Positions 33,772 through 43,991 of a stretch of 64,000 nt of DNA are shown in pieces (within the stretch, counting starts at the first letter, position 1; the number at the start of each line of letters is the position of its first letter). The translations under genes were made by a program, and so were the position numbers. This DNA is from Bin80 sp964503085 (lineage in GTDB: Bacteria; Bacteroidota; Rhodothermia; Rhodothermales; Bin80). The notes under the pieces were generated by a model. It made no database searches, was not told the origin of the DNA, and saw nothing but the letters and a program-made list of their open reading frames with translations. The stretch is taken from NCBI GenBank assembly GCA_964503085.1, contig CAZCYQ010000009.1, positions 1-64,000 on the forward strand, given 5' to 3'.

Positions 33772-34817
33772 GAGAACAGCTTATCCCGGACTGTTTCCGC
33801 CAGGCGCCCTACTCCATCCTCCAGTGGTCGTACCACAGGCAGACCATGACATGCCTCAAGCTCTGCTGCAATCCGTGCGGATTTTGCGTCATCAAGTCCA
33901 CGTGTGAACAGAGAGATTGCCCACACTTGTGAACCCAGCAGGCGAATCAATTCGATCTCTTCACGTAATGGAGGCAGAGGGCAATCAAGGTGCTCAAAAT
34001 CCTCAAAATGGCTTCGCGCAGGTGCGTGCTGCAAGATTACTCCAGCTGCTCGCGCCGAACATATAAATTCGGCCCCAGCCGGGCCAGCCGGGTTACGCAG
34101 CCCCGACTGCCCCTCCAGGAGAATTACATCTGGACTCGTTTCCCTGGCGCATGCCAGGATTGCACCCTCCAGTTCGCCAGACACAAAATCGTTCAGCGTC
34201 GAATCAAAAATAAAGCCATGCCGAAGCCCCTGTAACCAGCCTGTCTGTCCTGTGTAGATCATTTCAGCATTGATGCCCTGCACTCGGAGCGCTGCGCGCA
34301 GGAGCATGGCCGTCGTACGTTTGCCAATCGCGCAGTCCATACCCAGAACGGCAACACGTGGAGTGGGCACCGAAAGTACCTCACCCGTCCAGAATCTCAG
34401 TTCAGATGCGCGTCGGGGCTTTCGCAGATCAATAATGCCCGCTGTTGCCTGTTCGGCAATCTCAAGATCATCCGACAGTAGATAATGAAGCCCATTTACC
34501 AAAGTAAGCCCGGCGGATGCGGCGGCAAGCAACTCTCTGCGGAGGGCATCTGGCAGCATTCCGCCAGCCGTCGCGACGCCTACCACGCAATGAGTTGGAC
34601 GAGCGGAAGTGAGTTCGAGGGCCTCTGCAACGGTACGGAAAAAAGGAATACTCCGATGGCGCCCATCCAGAACTCGACCGGCATCCTGACCTGCGTAATC
34701 GGGATCAATCACTCCCAGAATGGTATACCGGCTGGGACCACGTAGAAGCCCATGTGTAGTTTTTGCGAAGACGCTATCAAAAAGCCCGTTTGCAAGTATA
34801 AGCGCGCGCTCAGGCAT
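33768..34817 (-). CDS. DUF1611 / DgcN-family protein
   Basis: A 349-residue DUF1611 protein. It has an N-terminal Rossmann-like domain (YTILGVIDPDYAGQDAG, HCVVGVATAGGMLP) and a P-loop-like C-terminal domain (VAVLGMDCAIGKRTTAMLL, TGQTGWLQGLRHGF, VILLEGQSGLRNPAGPAG). In DgcN, the described member of the family, this protein N-acetylates D-glutamate with acetyl-CoA, and its partner DgcA inverts the product. The 4-bp overlap with the epimerase gene supports joint action. The promoter must lie in the 120-bp divergent gap shared with glgP. Confidence 0.85.
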   Translation of the reverse strand: MPERALILANGLFDSVFAKTTHGLLRGPSRYTILGVIDPDYAGQDAGRVLDGRHRSIPFFRTVAEALELTSARPTHCVVGVATAGGMLPDALRRELLAAASAGLTLVNGLHYLLSDDLEIAEQATAGIIDLRKPRRASELRFWTGEVLSVPTPRVAVLGMDCAIGKRTTAMLLRAALRVQGINAEMIYTGQTGWLQGLRHGFIFDSTLNDFVSGELEGAILACARETSPDVILLEGQSGLRNPAGPAGAEFICSARAAGVILQHAPARSHFEDFEHLDCPLPPLREEIELIRLLGSQVWAISLFTRGLDDAKSARIAAELEACHGLPVVRPLEDGVGRLAETVRDKLFS

Positions 34818-34937
34818 AATACTCGAAGCTAATTAGATTCTGAGGTTACAACAGTTTCGCCTAGTTATATCTTCTAACGCACTAAAATAAGGTTACTCGC
34901 TGCATACTGCGCCATACTTGAGACACGCTGAAACTCA

Positions 34938-37511
34938 ATGATTCCCAAACCAATACATACGCTAACGATCACCCCGTCTCTCCCTCCTTCCCTCGAAAGG
35001 TTGCGGGAACTGGCATATAATGTTCGCTGGGCCTGGGATGAAAATACGGTAGACCTTTTTCGGAGGCTGGACGCGGACCTTTGGCGCTCTTCCGGTCACA
35101 ACCCGGTGAGTATGTTGGCCCAAACTTCGGTGGCCCGATTAGAAGAACTTGCAGAGGATGAAGACTTTGTCGCACATCTGAATGAAGTATGCGCATCCTT
35201 CGATGCATACATGCAAGAGGGCGCAACATGGTATTCCCGCGCCCACACGGATGATGAACTCCTGGCAGCCTACTTTTCTGCCGAATTTGGCGTGACCGAG
35301 TGCATGTCAATTTTTGCTGGAGGACTTGGCGTATTGGCAGGTGATCACCTCAAGAGTGCCAGTGATCTTGGAATCCCCATGGTTGGTGTTGGCCTTATGT
35401 ATCAACAAGGATACTTCATTCAACATCTGGATGAAAACGGCTGGCAACGAGAATCCTATCTAGAGAATGATTTTGCCAGCCTGCCATTGACTCTGGAGCG
35501 TGATACGAATGGCGCGCCATTACAAGTACACGTCGAAATCGGTGCACGCAGGGTGTATGCACGTATCTGGCGTCTACAGGTGGGTCGTGTGCCTTTGTAT
35601 CTGTTGGATACTAATTTCGATGCCAATGAGCATGGCGAAGATCGCAATCTGACAGATTACCTGTATGGAGGTGGCGATGAGCTCCGTATCCGACAGGAAA
35701 TCATACTGGGTATTGGCGGATACAGAGCCCTGCAGTTACTGAACCTAAAGCCCCAAGTTTTTCATCTTAATGAAGGACATTCAGCATTTCTGACGCTAGA
35801 ACACACCAGGAAGCTGATGGTGAACCATCATCTGCCCTTCAAGGAAGCCAGCGTTGCTGCGGCTGCAAATGTGGTCTTCACGACACACACGCCGGTGGAG
35901 GCGGGACACGATCGTTTTCCGCCAGAGCTCATGGATCGCTACCTAGTGTCCTATGCCAAGGATGCATTGGGTCTTGATCGCCAGGAATTTCTTGCCCTGG
36001 GCCGTGAACATCCAGACAACGATAACGAATTCTTCGGCATGACCAAGCTTGCCTTACGTATGAGTAGTACATGCAATGGTGTGGCCAAGCTGCATGGGGA
36101 GGTGAGTCGCGCCATGTGGCAAAATCTTTGGCCTGAACTACCGGAAAATGAAGTGCCGATCAGCCATGTGACAAACGGGATCCATATTTCTTCGTGGATC
36201 TCGGGGGCGATGAAGCAACACCTTGATCGCTATGTAGGCCCGCAGTGGCGCGAAAAGGCGATTAGCCTGTCTCAGTGGAAACAAGCGGAGCAGATCCCGG
36301 ACGAAGTACTTTGGCAAACCCACGTAAAACAGCGGGAGCAACTTGTCTGGCAGGCACGCAAATCTCTGCAGTCCAGGCTGCACCGATTGGGCGCCTCAGC
36401 ACAGGAAATTTACCGGGCAGCAACAATACTTGATCCGAACACACTCACGATAGGATTTGCCCGCCGGTTCGCCACATACAAACGAGCAACCCTGCTACTT
36501 CAGGACTATGATCGGCTTGTAAGAATTCTGACCAATGAATCACAGCCGGTTCAGATAATCTTTGCAGGCAAAGCGCATCCTCGTGACCATCCAGGCAAAG
36601 AGTTGATTCAGCAGATTGTTAATGCTTCCAATACAGCGTCTCTGCGCAACCATATTGTCTTCCTGGAGGACTACGGTATGGCAATTGCGCGGTATCTGGT
36701 GCAGGGCGTGGATTTATGGCTAAATACTCCCCGCCGGCCGAGAGAGGCGAGTGGGACCAGCGGAATGAAGGCTGCCGCCAATGGTGGCCTCAATCTCAGC
36801 ATCCTGGACGGATGGTGGGATGAAGGCTATGATTCATCAATCGGCTGGGCTATCGGTAATGGCGAAGTCATGGAAAATCATGCCTATCAGGATGAGTGGG
36901 AAGCAACCCAATTGTATGATCAACTGGAATACGAGATAGTGCCGCTGTTCTATGATCGCTCCTCCGAAGGACTGCCTCGAGAATGGATCGCCCGAATGAA
37001 GCGCTCAATTGCGGCATACAGCGATTTCTTTAATACGCACCGAATGGTTCAGGAATACACAGAAGGAATTTACCTGGCCGCTGCTGCACGCGCGAAAGCG
37101 CTACAATCCGAAGATTTGAAGAGAGCGCGGGCACTATCTACGTGGCAGCGGAAGATTCAGGAGGCCTGGCAAAAGGTCCAAGTGAGCGTTGCTGACGATT
37201 CCCCGCAGGGCAGTCAAAAGGTAGGCATGCCATTTACCATTAGGGCACGTGTGAAGCTTGGAGATTTGCTGCCGGATGATGTTGAGGTGCAACTGTACCT
37301 GGGACGCGTCACTGCCGAGGGGGAAATCGTGGATGCAACCATCACTCCAATGGTTCTGGCAGAAGCTGGAAACGGAACGTCTCATCTGTACGAGGCCACG
37401 AACGTAACCTGCACGAACAGTGGTTCAGCGGGTTACACCGTGCGTGTCCTGCCTAAACACCAGGACCAAGTTTCGATGCAGCACTCGGGATTGGTGGCCT
37501 GGGCTCAGTAA
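34938..37511 (+). CDS. glgP: Alpha-glucan (glycogen/starch) phosphorylase
   Basis: An 857-residue GT35 enzyme of the short alpha-glucan phosphorylase type, with an N-terminal DUF3417 domain (LERLRELAYNVRWAWDENTV) and then the catalytic core: ECMSIFAGGLGVLAGDHLKS, FHLNEGHSAFLTLE, FTTHTPVEAGHDRF, ISHVTNGIH, IGFARRFATYKRA and the pyridoxal-phosphate lysine in REASGTSGMKAAANG (about residue 608). It releases glucose-1-phosphate from alpha-1,4-glucans in the cytosol. Divergent from the DgcN operon. No other glycogen gene is in the window. Confidence 0.97.
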   Translation: MIPKPIHTLTITPSLPPSLERLRELAYNVRWAWDENTVDLFRRLDADLWRSSGHNPVSMLAQTSVARLEELAEDEDFVAHLNEVCASFDAYMQEGATWYSRAHTDDELLAAYFSAEFGVTECMSIFAGGLGVLAGDHLKSASDLGIPMVGVGLMYQQGYFIQHLDENGWQRESYLENDFASLPLTLERDTNGAPLQVHVEIGARRVYARIWRLQVGRVPLYLLDTNFDANEHGEDRNLTDYLYGGGDELRIRQEIILGIGGYRALQLLNLKPQVFHLNEGHSAFLTLEHTRKLMVNHHLPFKEASVAAAANVVFTTHTPVEAGHDRFPPELMDRYLVSYAKDALGLDRQEFLALGREHPDNDNEFFGMTKLALRMSSTCNGVAKLHGEVSRAMWQNLWPELPENEVPISHVTNGIHISSWISGAMKQHLDRYVGPQWREKAISLSQWKQAEQIPDEVLWQTHVKQREQLVWQARKSLQSRLHRLGASAQEIYRAATILDPNTLTIGFARRFATYKRATLLLQDYDRLVRILTNESQPVQIIFAGKAHPRDHPGKELIQQIVNASNTASLRNHIVFLEDYGMAIARYLVQGVDLWLNTPRRPREASGTSGMKAAANGGLNLSILDGWWDEGYDSSIGWAIGNGEVMENHAYQDEWEATQLYDQLEYEIVPLFYDRSSEGLPREWIARMKRSIAAYSDFFNTHRMVQEYTEGIYLAAAARAKALQSEDLKRARALSTWQRKIQEAWQKVQVSVADDSPQGSQKVGMPFTIRARVKLGDLLPDDVEVQLYLGRVTAEGEIVDATITPMVLAEAGNGTSHLYEATNVTCTNSGSAGYTVRVLPKHQDQVSMQHSGLVAWAQ

Positions 37512-38296
37512 GCAGATTCTTCCTGTGTCCCTAAAGAAGCCAGGGAAATCCAGCCTGAATCTTCAAAGACCGCATCAGGCAGTTCCGTATAGACACCCAA
37601 ATTCGAAAGAACCCGGGCGTTGGACTCGTCTCCAGGTACGGCACGGGTATTAGCAAGCATTATGCCGCCGTAATACTCGTACCCATCCCAGGTTGTGGTA
37701 AAGGAAGGTTCCTCCTGATCGGCATTCGCATAATAGGACCACTGAGTCACGAGGCCGCTTTCTTTATCAACATAGACATCGTAACCGTTTTGCGGGGTCA
37801 GACCAACACCCTCAAATCCGAGAGTAAGAATGTGTGCCTCCCTGCCATCGGCCGTCTGGCCGTCCTCTTTGTAGCCCAGCGTGACCCCCGAATCCTTAAG
37901 CTTATAGGGCATAAGAAGCCAATAACCGGCATTAATCCAATCTCTGTAGGCACCATTGAGCAGCTCATCCGCAGGCATAACTTCATTACCTTTAACGAAC
38001 GCTTGTCCTTCCATTGTATGGATATTCATAAGTACGACCGTACTGTCTCCCTGCCACCGAAACCTTCCTGTCCACTTGTCCCATACATGATCGTCACCGA
38101 AAACGGTCCAACTCAGATACCGGGCGTTATCCCAGGCTGCGCGCCCGCCCATACTGGCCATGACCTGATCGGCGATCTCCATAGCCTGCAGATCAGAGGC
38201 CTCCATATTGAAGTCCTCCATTGGGGGATTGGGGTCAGCCTGTGCCAAGACCAGCCCGGGTAAGAGTAGTGATAGCAGTAACAAATAATGTTTCAC
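37505..38296 (-). CDS. Secreted hypothetical protein (DUF6503-like)
   Basis: A 263-residue exported protein. The open frame begins at 38356, but GTG 38296 gives a normal signal peptide (VKHYLLLLSLLLPGLVLAQA) and I choose it. The mature part looks like a single beta-rich domain: EIADQVMASMGGRAAWDNAR, then FGDDHVWDKWTGRFRWQGD, YWLLMPYKLKDSGVTLGY and a strand pair near YDVYVDKESGLVTQW. This resembles Bacteroidota proteins annotated DUF6503, with a possible LolA/LppX-like lipoprotein-binding fold; neither was confirmed. The 3' end overlaps glgP by 7 bp in a convergent arrangement. Confidence 0.75.
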   Translation of the reverse strand: MKHYLLLLSLLLPGLVLAQADPNPPMEDFNMEASDLQAMEIADQVMASMGGRAAWDNARYLSWTVFGDDHVWDKWTGRFRWQGDSTVVLMNIHTMEGQAFVKGNEVMPADELLNGAYRDWINAGYWLLMPYKLKDSGVTLGYKEDGQTADGREAHILTLGFEGVGLTPQNGYDVYVDKESGLVTQWSYYANADQEEPSFTTTWDGYEYYGGIMLANTRAVPGDESNARVLSNLGVYTELPDAVFEDSGWISLASLGTQEESAY

Positions 38297-38403
38297 GAGA
38301 TCAGTTGGTTTAAGTTGTGGATGGATCCCGGTTTGCATACTATAGTTTGGGTACAATCCCTATAGTTCGCCGGGGCGGTTAATCATAGCAATTCAATGAT
38401 CCA

Positions 38404-40725
38404 ATGCAAGTAAAGCTTTCAACGCTGTTTTTGTTTCTGTTTTTTGTGGTGCAGGCTGACGCGCAGATTACCATTACCGAGGATGACTATGCCCGGGCAG
38501 AGTCTGTACTTGGGACAACAACCCGGGGCATGGTTTACCATACGCGCATACAGCCAAACTGGTTGGAGGATGATCGTTTCTGGTATCGTCGGATAATGCC
38601 GACGGACAACGAATTCATGTTAGTGGATCCTGCCCGGGGTGAGCACCGTCTATTGTTTGATCAGGCTCGCATGACTGAAGCAATTAACAGTCATCTTGGA
38701 TTATCCGGCGCTGAAGTAAACTTTTCGCGCGCTTCATATGACGGTGAAACAGACCAACTCTTATCTCCCCAAGGAGATGGTAACGTCGCGTGCAACGTGA
38801 TCACCTATACTTGCGAGTCGGTTGAGCGGACGGACAGGGAGAATGTCCGGCAAACAGCAGCACTTTCGCCTGATGGCAGCCATGAGGCCTTTCGAAAGGA
38901 CAACAACCTCTGGATCCGAGCCACAGATACCGGCGAGGAAAAGCAGCTCACATTTGACGGCGAAAAGGATTTTGGTTACGCAACCAATAACGCGGGATGG
39001 GTCAGGAACGAACGCCCGGTCCTACTCTGGTCACCGGACTCAAAAAAGATTGCAACATTTCAACATGACGGTCGTGGCGTCGGTGAAATGTACATGGTCT
39101 CCACAGAGATAGGACGCTCAGAGTTGGAGGCGTGGAAATACCCTCTGCCGCAAGACAGTGTGGTATTCATGATTCACCGGGTCGTCATACATGTGGATGA
39201 ACCCCGAACTGTCCGACTGGATATGGCGCCGGATTATCACCGCGGAACCACCACAGATCATATAGCAGATTGGGATGGCACCTTCATGGATGTACGATGG
39301 AGCGATGACAGCGAGCGGCTGGCCTTTGTGTCTTCATCAAGAGATCACAAAGATGCCTGGCTGAGAGTTGCCGATCCGGAATCTGGAGCCGTGCGGGAGG
39401 TACTTCACGAAAGAGTGGATACCTACTATGAGTCTGGCGTCAATGCGGAGAACTGGCAGGTGTTTTTTGATACCGGTGAAGTACTCTGGTATTCTGAGCG
39501 TTCGGACTGGGGACACCTGTACCTGTATGATCTCAGTACAGGTGAACTCAAGCGCCAGATAACAAGTGGCGACTGGATTGTGCGTCAGGTGCGTCGCACC
39601 GACCTGGACGCACGCATGTTGTATTTCACGGGATCAGGTCGGGACGGTGCTGATCCATACTTCCAGTATTTGTATCGCGTCAGTATGGACGGCGATGAGC
39701 CGGAATTACTGACCCCTGAAGAGGCTAACCACATCGTATCCTTCTCCCCTGGAGGAAATTATATTCTGGATACGTGGTCTCGCCCGGATGTGCCTCAGAA
39801 GCACGCCATTCGCAATCTTGACGGCAGCATGGCGGTACATTTGGGCGAAGCGGACATATCCGAACTTCTTACGACCGATTGGCGACCGCCAGAGCCGTTC
39901 TCTGTGAAGGCGCGGGATAATGAGACGGATCTTCATGGCTTACTGTATAAACCGAGCAATTTTGACCCATCCAGGCGTTACCCGGTTCTAAATTACCTTT
40001 ATCCAGGACCTCAGAGTGGAAGTGTTGGATCAAGAAGTTTTACGCCGGCCCGCGGAGATAAGCAAGCACTGGCAGAGCTGGGGTTCATAGTTGTAGAGGT
40101 AGACGCAATGGGAACGCCAGGTCGCTCAAAGTCCTTCCATGATGCCTACTATGGAAATATGGGGGATAATGGCATACCCGATCAGATTACTACGATTCGT
40201 CAACTCGGTGCACAAAATCCATGGATGGATTTGGATCGCGTGGGTATATGGGGACACTCGGGAGGTGGATTTGCCTCGACTGGTGCGATACTACGATATC
40301 CCGATTTCTACAAGGTGGCGGTCAGCGGTGCAGGTAATCACGACAATCGGAATTATGAAGACGATTGGGGTGAAAAATGGCAGGGTCTGCTGGAAGTGAA
40401 CCCGGATGGAACGACAAACTACGACAACCAATCCAACATCCTCCTGGCGGAAAATCTGGAGGGTAAGCTCCTGCTCGCCCATGGGCTTCTGGATGACAAT
40501 GTTCCGGCCTCCAATACGCTGCTACTTGTGGAAGCACTCGTAGCTGCAAACAAGGATTTTGATCTTGTCGTTTTCCCGAACGAGTCACATGGGTTTGGCC
40601 AAAGACGCACCTATTGGATGCGTCGCCGCTGGGACTACTTTGTAGAACATCTGCTGGGAGTTCCACCCCCGAAAGAATATGAATTTGGGCGGGAGCGTGT
40701 TCGGGTCGCACGACCGACAGGATAG
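38404..40725 (+). CDS. S9 family dipeptidyl-peptidase IV-type serine peptidase
   Basis: A 773-residue exported peptidase with a signal peptide (LFLFLFFVVQADAQ), a DPP-IV N-terminal beta-propeller (RTAALSPDGSHEAFRKDNNL; VLLWSPDSKKIATFQHDGR) and a C-terminal alpha/beta-hydrolase domain. The catalytic serine is S619 in GIWGHSGGGFAS, with the aspartate in HGLLDDNVP and the histidine in PNESHGFGQ. DPP-IV enzymes remove N-terminal X-Pro dipeptides. It starts a three-gene run with the amidohydrolase (6-bp gap) and the carboxylase subunit, fitting extracellular peptide use. Confidence 0.96.
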   Translation: MQVKLSTLFLFLFFVVQADAQITITEDDYARAESVLGTTTRGMVYHTRIQPNWLEDDRFWYRRIMPTDNEFMLVDPARGEHRLLFDQARMTEAINSHLGLSGAEVNFSRASYDGETDQLLSPQGDGNVACNVITYTCESVERTDRENVRQTAALSPDGSHEAFRKDNNLWIRATDTGEEKQLTFDGEKDFGYATNNAGWVRNERPVLLWSPDSKKIATFQHDGRGVGEMYMVSTEIGRSELEAWKYPLPQDSVVFMIHRVVIHVDEPRTVRLDMAPDYHRGTTTDHIADWDGTFMDVRWSDDSERLAFVSSSRDHKDAWLRVADPESGAVREVLHERVDTYYESGVNAENWQVFFDTGEVLWYSERSDWGHLYLYDLSTGELKRQITSGDWIVRQVRRTDLDARMLYFTGSGRDGADPYFQYLYRVSMDGDEPELLTPEEANHIVSFSPGGNYILDTWSRPDVPQKHAIRNLDGSMAVHLGEADISELLTTDWRPPEPFSVKARDNETDLHGLLYKPSNFDPSRRYPVLNYLYPGPQSGSVGSRSFTPARGDKQALAELGFIVVEVDAMGTPGRSKSFHDAYYGNMGDNGIPDQITTIRQLGAQNPWMDLDRVGIWGHSGGGFASTGAILRYPDFYKVAVSGAGNHDNRNYEDDWGEKWQGLLEVNPDGTTNYDNQSNILLAENLEGKLLLAHGLLDDNVPASNTLLLVEALVAANKDFDLVVFPNESHGFGQRRTYWMRRRWDYFVEHLLGVPPPKEYEFGRERVRVARPTG

Positions 40726-40731
40726 CGACTG

Positions 40732-42432
40732 ATGCGATACTTGCTTGTGCTTGTTCTGTTGGTTAGTGGATGCACGCGAGTGGCAGACTATGACCTCATC
40801 ATACGCGGGGGAACCGTATACGATGGTACAGGAACGGCTCCCTACATTGCAGATGTAGCCGTTAATGCGGATACGATCGCGGCAGTTGGGGATCTGGCTG
40901 ATGTACGCGGCGCCGAAGAGATAAATGCAGAAGGCTTGGCCGTAGCTCCAGGATTCATTAACATGCTGAGTTGGGCCACAGAAAGCCTCATCATAGATGG
41001 ACGCTCGCTGAGCGACCTCAGCCAAGGTGTAACACTGGAGGTATTTGGAGAGGGCGTATCCAATGGGCCGCTGAACGCGCGTATGAGGGAGGAATTGTGG
41101 GACCTGTTTGTTGCCCAAGTCGGATCAGAAGATGAGGCCGCTGTACTCCTAGGCGGCAAACAAATTCCATGGACTACACTCGATGAATATCTATCATTCC
41201 TTGAATCGAAGGGTGTTTCCACCAATGTCGCTTCACTAATTGGTGCCGCTACGGTTCGTCAGCATGTGATCGGCGAGGATGATCGTGCGCCGACCGCCGA
41301 GGAGCTAGCGCGCATGCAGGATCTGGTACGGGAGGCTATGGCCGGGGGCGCGCTTGGCGTAGGTTCCTCATTAATCTATGTGCCAGGCCTCTTTGCGAGC
41401 ACAGACGAACTGACTGCGCTCGCGTTAGCGGCCGGGGAGTATGATGGAGTGTACACGTCGCACATACGAAGCGAAGGCGGTCGCCTTCTGGAATCTATAG
41501 AGGAGTTGATCCAGATTGCACGTGATGCAGGTGTGCGCGGACATATTTATCACCTGAAGGCGGCTGGAAGAAACAATTGGCACAAAATGGAGGCCGTGGT
41601 TGAGCGTGTGAATGAAGCTCGCTCAGAGGGCCTCGCAATTACGGCTGACATCTACACTTATGTTGCGGGAGCCACCGGACTTGATGCAGCGATGCCACCC
41701 GATGTCCGGGCCGGTGGCATGATGGCATGGCACGCACGACTCCATGATCCGATCGTGCGGGCCCGAATGGAAACAGAGATGATGACTCCATCAGATGATT
41801 GGGAAAATCTGATGCTTGAGGCGGGACCCGAAAATGTGATGCTAACTGGATTCAGGAATGAGGCCCTGCGCGAGTATATGGGCATGCGACTAACTGAAAT
41901 AGCTGATTTGCGGGGAACTTCCGTACCGGCAACGGTGATGGATCTTGTGAAAGAAGACACAAGCAGAGTGGGGGCCGTCTATTTTCTTATGGATGAGTCC
42001 AATGTACATCTTAAACTGCGGCAACCCTGGGTTGCGATTGATTCGGATGCAGTGTCCCTGGCACCGGAAGGTGCCTCGCTGAATTCTATGGTTCATCCAC
42101 GCACGTATGGTTCCTTCGCCCGTCTATTGGCAAAATATGTTCGCGAGGAACAGGTCCTTACGCTTGAAGAAGCGGTACGGCGCATGACATCATTGCCCGC
42201 ATCTGTGCTATCAATTGACCGCAGGGGATTGATTGAGAAGGGTTATTTTGGGGACATTGCCGTCTTTGATCCATTAACGATCCAAGATCATGCTACATTC
42301 GAGGAGCCCCATCAACTTGCGACTGGTATGTATTATGTATTTGTGAATGGGACTCGGGTACTGGACAACGGTGAACATACCGGTGCAATGCCTGGCCGTG
42401 TGGTACGAAGATCAAGCAGTACCGTCCGATGA
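40732..42432 (+). CDS. D-aminoacylase-like amidohydrolase, lipoprotein, metal motif changed
   Basis: A 566-residue amidohydrolase-fold protein with a lipobox, LLVLVLLVSGCT (cysteine 14), then DYDLIIRGGTVYDGTG. At the place where the family normally has P-G-F-I-D-x-H-x-H it reads APGFINMLSWAT, so both histidines of the first metal motif are missing. Later motifs remain (VYTSHIRSEGGRLLES, GHIYHLKAAGRNN) and the C-terminal YGDIAVFDP-like GYFGDIAVFDP is present. It may use one metal ion or have lost activity. N-acyl-D-amino-acid deacylase is the nearest family. Its stop overlaps the next gene's ATG by 4 bp. Confidence 0.88.
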   Translation: MRYLLVLVLLVSGCTRVADYDLIIRGGTVYDGTGTAPYIADVAVNADTIAAVGDLADVRGAEEINAEGLAVAPGFINMLSWATESLIIDGRSLSDLSQGVTLEVFGEGVSNGPLNARMREELWDLFVAQVGSEDEAAVLLGGKQIPWTTLDEYLSFLESKGVSTNVASLIGAATVRQHVIGEDDRAPTAEELARMQDLVREAMAGGALGVGSSLIYVPGLFASTDELTALALAAGEYDGVYTSHIRSEGGRLLESIEELIQIARDAGVRGHIYHLKAAGRNNWHKMEAVVERVNEARSEGLAITADIYTYVAGATGLDAAMPPDVRAGGMMAWHARLHDPIVRARMETEMMTPSDDWENLMLEAGPENVMLTGFRNEALREYMGMRLTEIADLRGTSVPATVMDLVKEDTSRVGAVYFLMDESNVHLKLRQPWVAIDSDAVSLAPEGASLNSMVHPRTYGSFARLLAKYVREEQVLTLEEAVRRMTSLPASVLSIDRRGLIEKGYFGDIAVFDPLTIQDHATFEEPHQLATGMYYVFVNGTRVLDNGEHTGAMPGRVVRRSSSTVR

Positions 42433-43973
42433 CTGATCGTTACTCGGACTTGGATCGCCGTCGCAAGGAAGCAACGCTGGGGGGTGGACAATCTCGGATC
42501 GACCGGCAGCACGACCGAGGAAAGCTGACTGCACGCGAACGGATCACCGTTCTCCTGGACGAGGACTCATTCGTAGAAATGGGCCAATTGGTCAGACACC
42601 AATTCACCGACTTTGGTCTCGCGGATAATCGGCCTTATGGCGATGGCGTGGTGACCGGCTATGGTACGGTTCACGGCCGGTTGATTTACGTGTACGCTCA
42701 AGATTTTACCGTTTTTGGGGGATCGCTAGGTCGTGCACATGCTTCCAAAATTGTCCAGCTGCTTGATTTGGCGCTGCAGAATGGGGCCCCTGTAATTGGA
42801 TTAAGTGACTCGGGAGGAGCACGGATCCAGGAGGGCGTAGTCTCTCTAGGCGGTTATGCGGACATTTTTCTGAAGAACACCTTGCTTTCGGGGGTGGTAC
42901 CGCAGATTTCTGCAATCATGGGACCGTGCGCTGGTGGGGCTGTATACAGCCCGGCTATCACGGATCTCACTTTTATGGTGGAAGGTACCAGTTATATGTT
43001 CGTCACAGGCCCTGATGTCGTGCATTCGGTTACACAAGAGGAAGTGACCGCAGAAGATCTCGGGGGCGCAGCAATGCATGCCGAGCGCAGCGGTGTAGTT
43101 CATGCGGCCTATCCTAATGATGTCGTTTGTCTGAAGGCTATCAGAACTGTACTGAGCTATTTACCTCAAAATTGTGAGGAACAGCCGGAAATCCATACTT
43201 CCTATCAGCCTCCCGCCGGCGGGGCGGGCGATCTGGATACGTTGATCCCTGAGAATCCCAACAAGCCGTACGACATGCACGATGTCATACATTTGTTGGT
43301 GGACAGGGAAACTTTTTTTCCGGTTCATGACCAGTTTGCGCGCAACCTGATATGTGGTTTCGCCCGCATAGGGGGACATGCAATTGGGATAGTCGCCAAT
43401 CAACCTGCCCATCTAGCCGGAGTTCTTGATATTGACGCCTCTGTAAAAGGCGCCCGATTTGTTCGATTGTGTGATGCATTCAACGTGCCCCTAGTCACAC
43501 TTGAGGATGTCCCCGGCTTTCTGCCCGGAACAGATCAGGAGTGGAATGGGATCATTCGACATGGAGCCAAATTACTGTACGCGTTCTGTGAGGCCACTGT
43601 CCCTAAACTCACAGTCATAACCCGGAAAGCTTACGGAGGCGCGTATGATGTTATGAGCTCCAAACATATCCGGGGGGATTTGAACTATGCATGGCCTAGT
43701 GCTGAGATTGCCGTTATGGGAGCTAAGGGAGCCGTCAGAATCCTGCATCGTGCAGCGCTGCAAAGTGCCGATAATGCAGATGCGCTGGAAGAAGAATTTT
43801 CCCGCGACTACAGAGCGCGTTTTGCCAATCCGTACGTTGCTGCAGAGCACGGCTATATCGATGAGGTCATTCATCCCCGGGAAACGCGAGATCGTATCAT
43901 TACGGGTCTCCAGGTGCTCAGGAACAAGGTGCTGAACAATCCACGCAAAAAACACGGCAATATCCCCCTCTGA
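42429..43973 (+). CDS. Acyl-CoA carboxylase carboxyltransferase (beta) subunit
   Basis: A 514-residue biotin-dependent carboxyltransferase of the propionyl-/methylmalonyl-CoA type. Motifs: RGKLTARERITVLLDEDSF, VTGYGTVHGRLIYVYAQDF, FGGSLGRAHASKI, the oxyanion-hole segments GLSDSGGARIQEGV and IMGPCAGGAVYSPAI, and RKAYGGAYDVMSSKH. It probably makes methylmalonyl-CoA from propionyl-CoA, for example during branched-chain amino-acid or odd-chain fat breakdown. The biotin carboxylase and carrier subunits are not in the window. It overlaps the amidohydrolase gene by 4 bp. Confidence 0.94.
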   Translation: MTDRYSDLDRRRKEATLGGGQSRIDRQHDRGKLTARERITVLLDEDSFVEMGQLVRHQFTDFGLADNRPYGDGVVTGYGTVHGRLIYVYAQDFTVFGGSLGRAHASKIVQLLDLALQNGAPVIGLSDSGGARIQEGVVSLGGYADIFLKNTLLSGVVPQISAIMGPCAGGAVYSPAITDLTFMVEGTSYMFVTGPDVVHSVTQEEVTAEDLGGAAMHAERSGVVHAAYPNDVVCLKAIRTVLSYLPQNCEEQPEIHTSYQPPAGGAGDLDTLIPENPNKPYDMHDVIHLLVDRETFFPVHDQFARNLICGFARIGGHAIGIVANQPAHLAGVLDIDASVKGARFVRLCDAFNVPLVTLEDVPGFLPGTDQEWNGIIRHGAKLLYAFCEATVPKLTVITRKAYGGAYDVMSSKHIRGDLNYAWPSAEIAVMGAKGAVRILHRAALQSADNADALEEEFSRDYRARFANPYVAAEHGYIDEVIHPRETRDRIITGLQVLRNKVLNNPRKKHGNIPL

Positions 43974-43991
43974 TTAAGAATTGCCAGTTTT

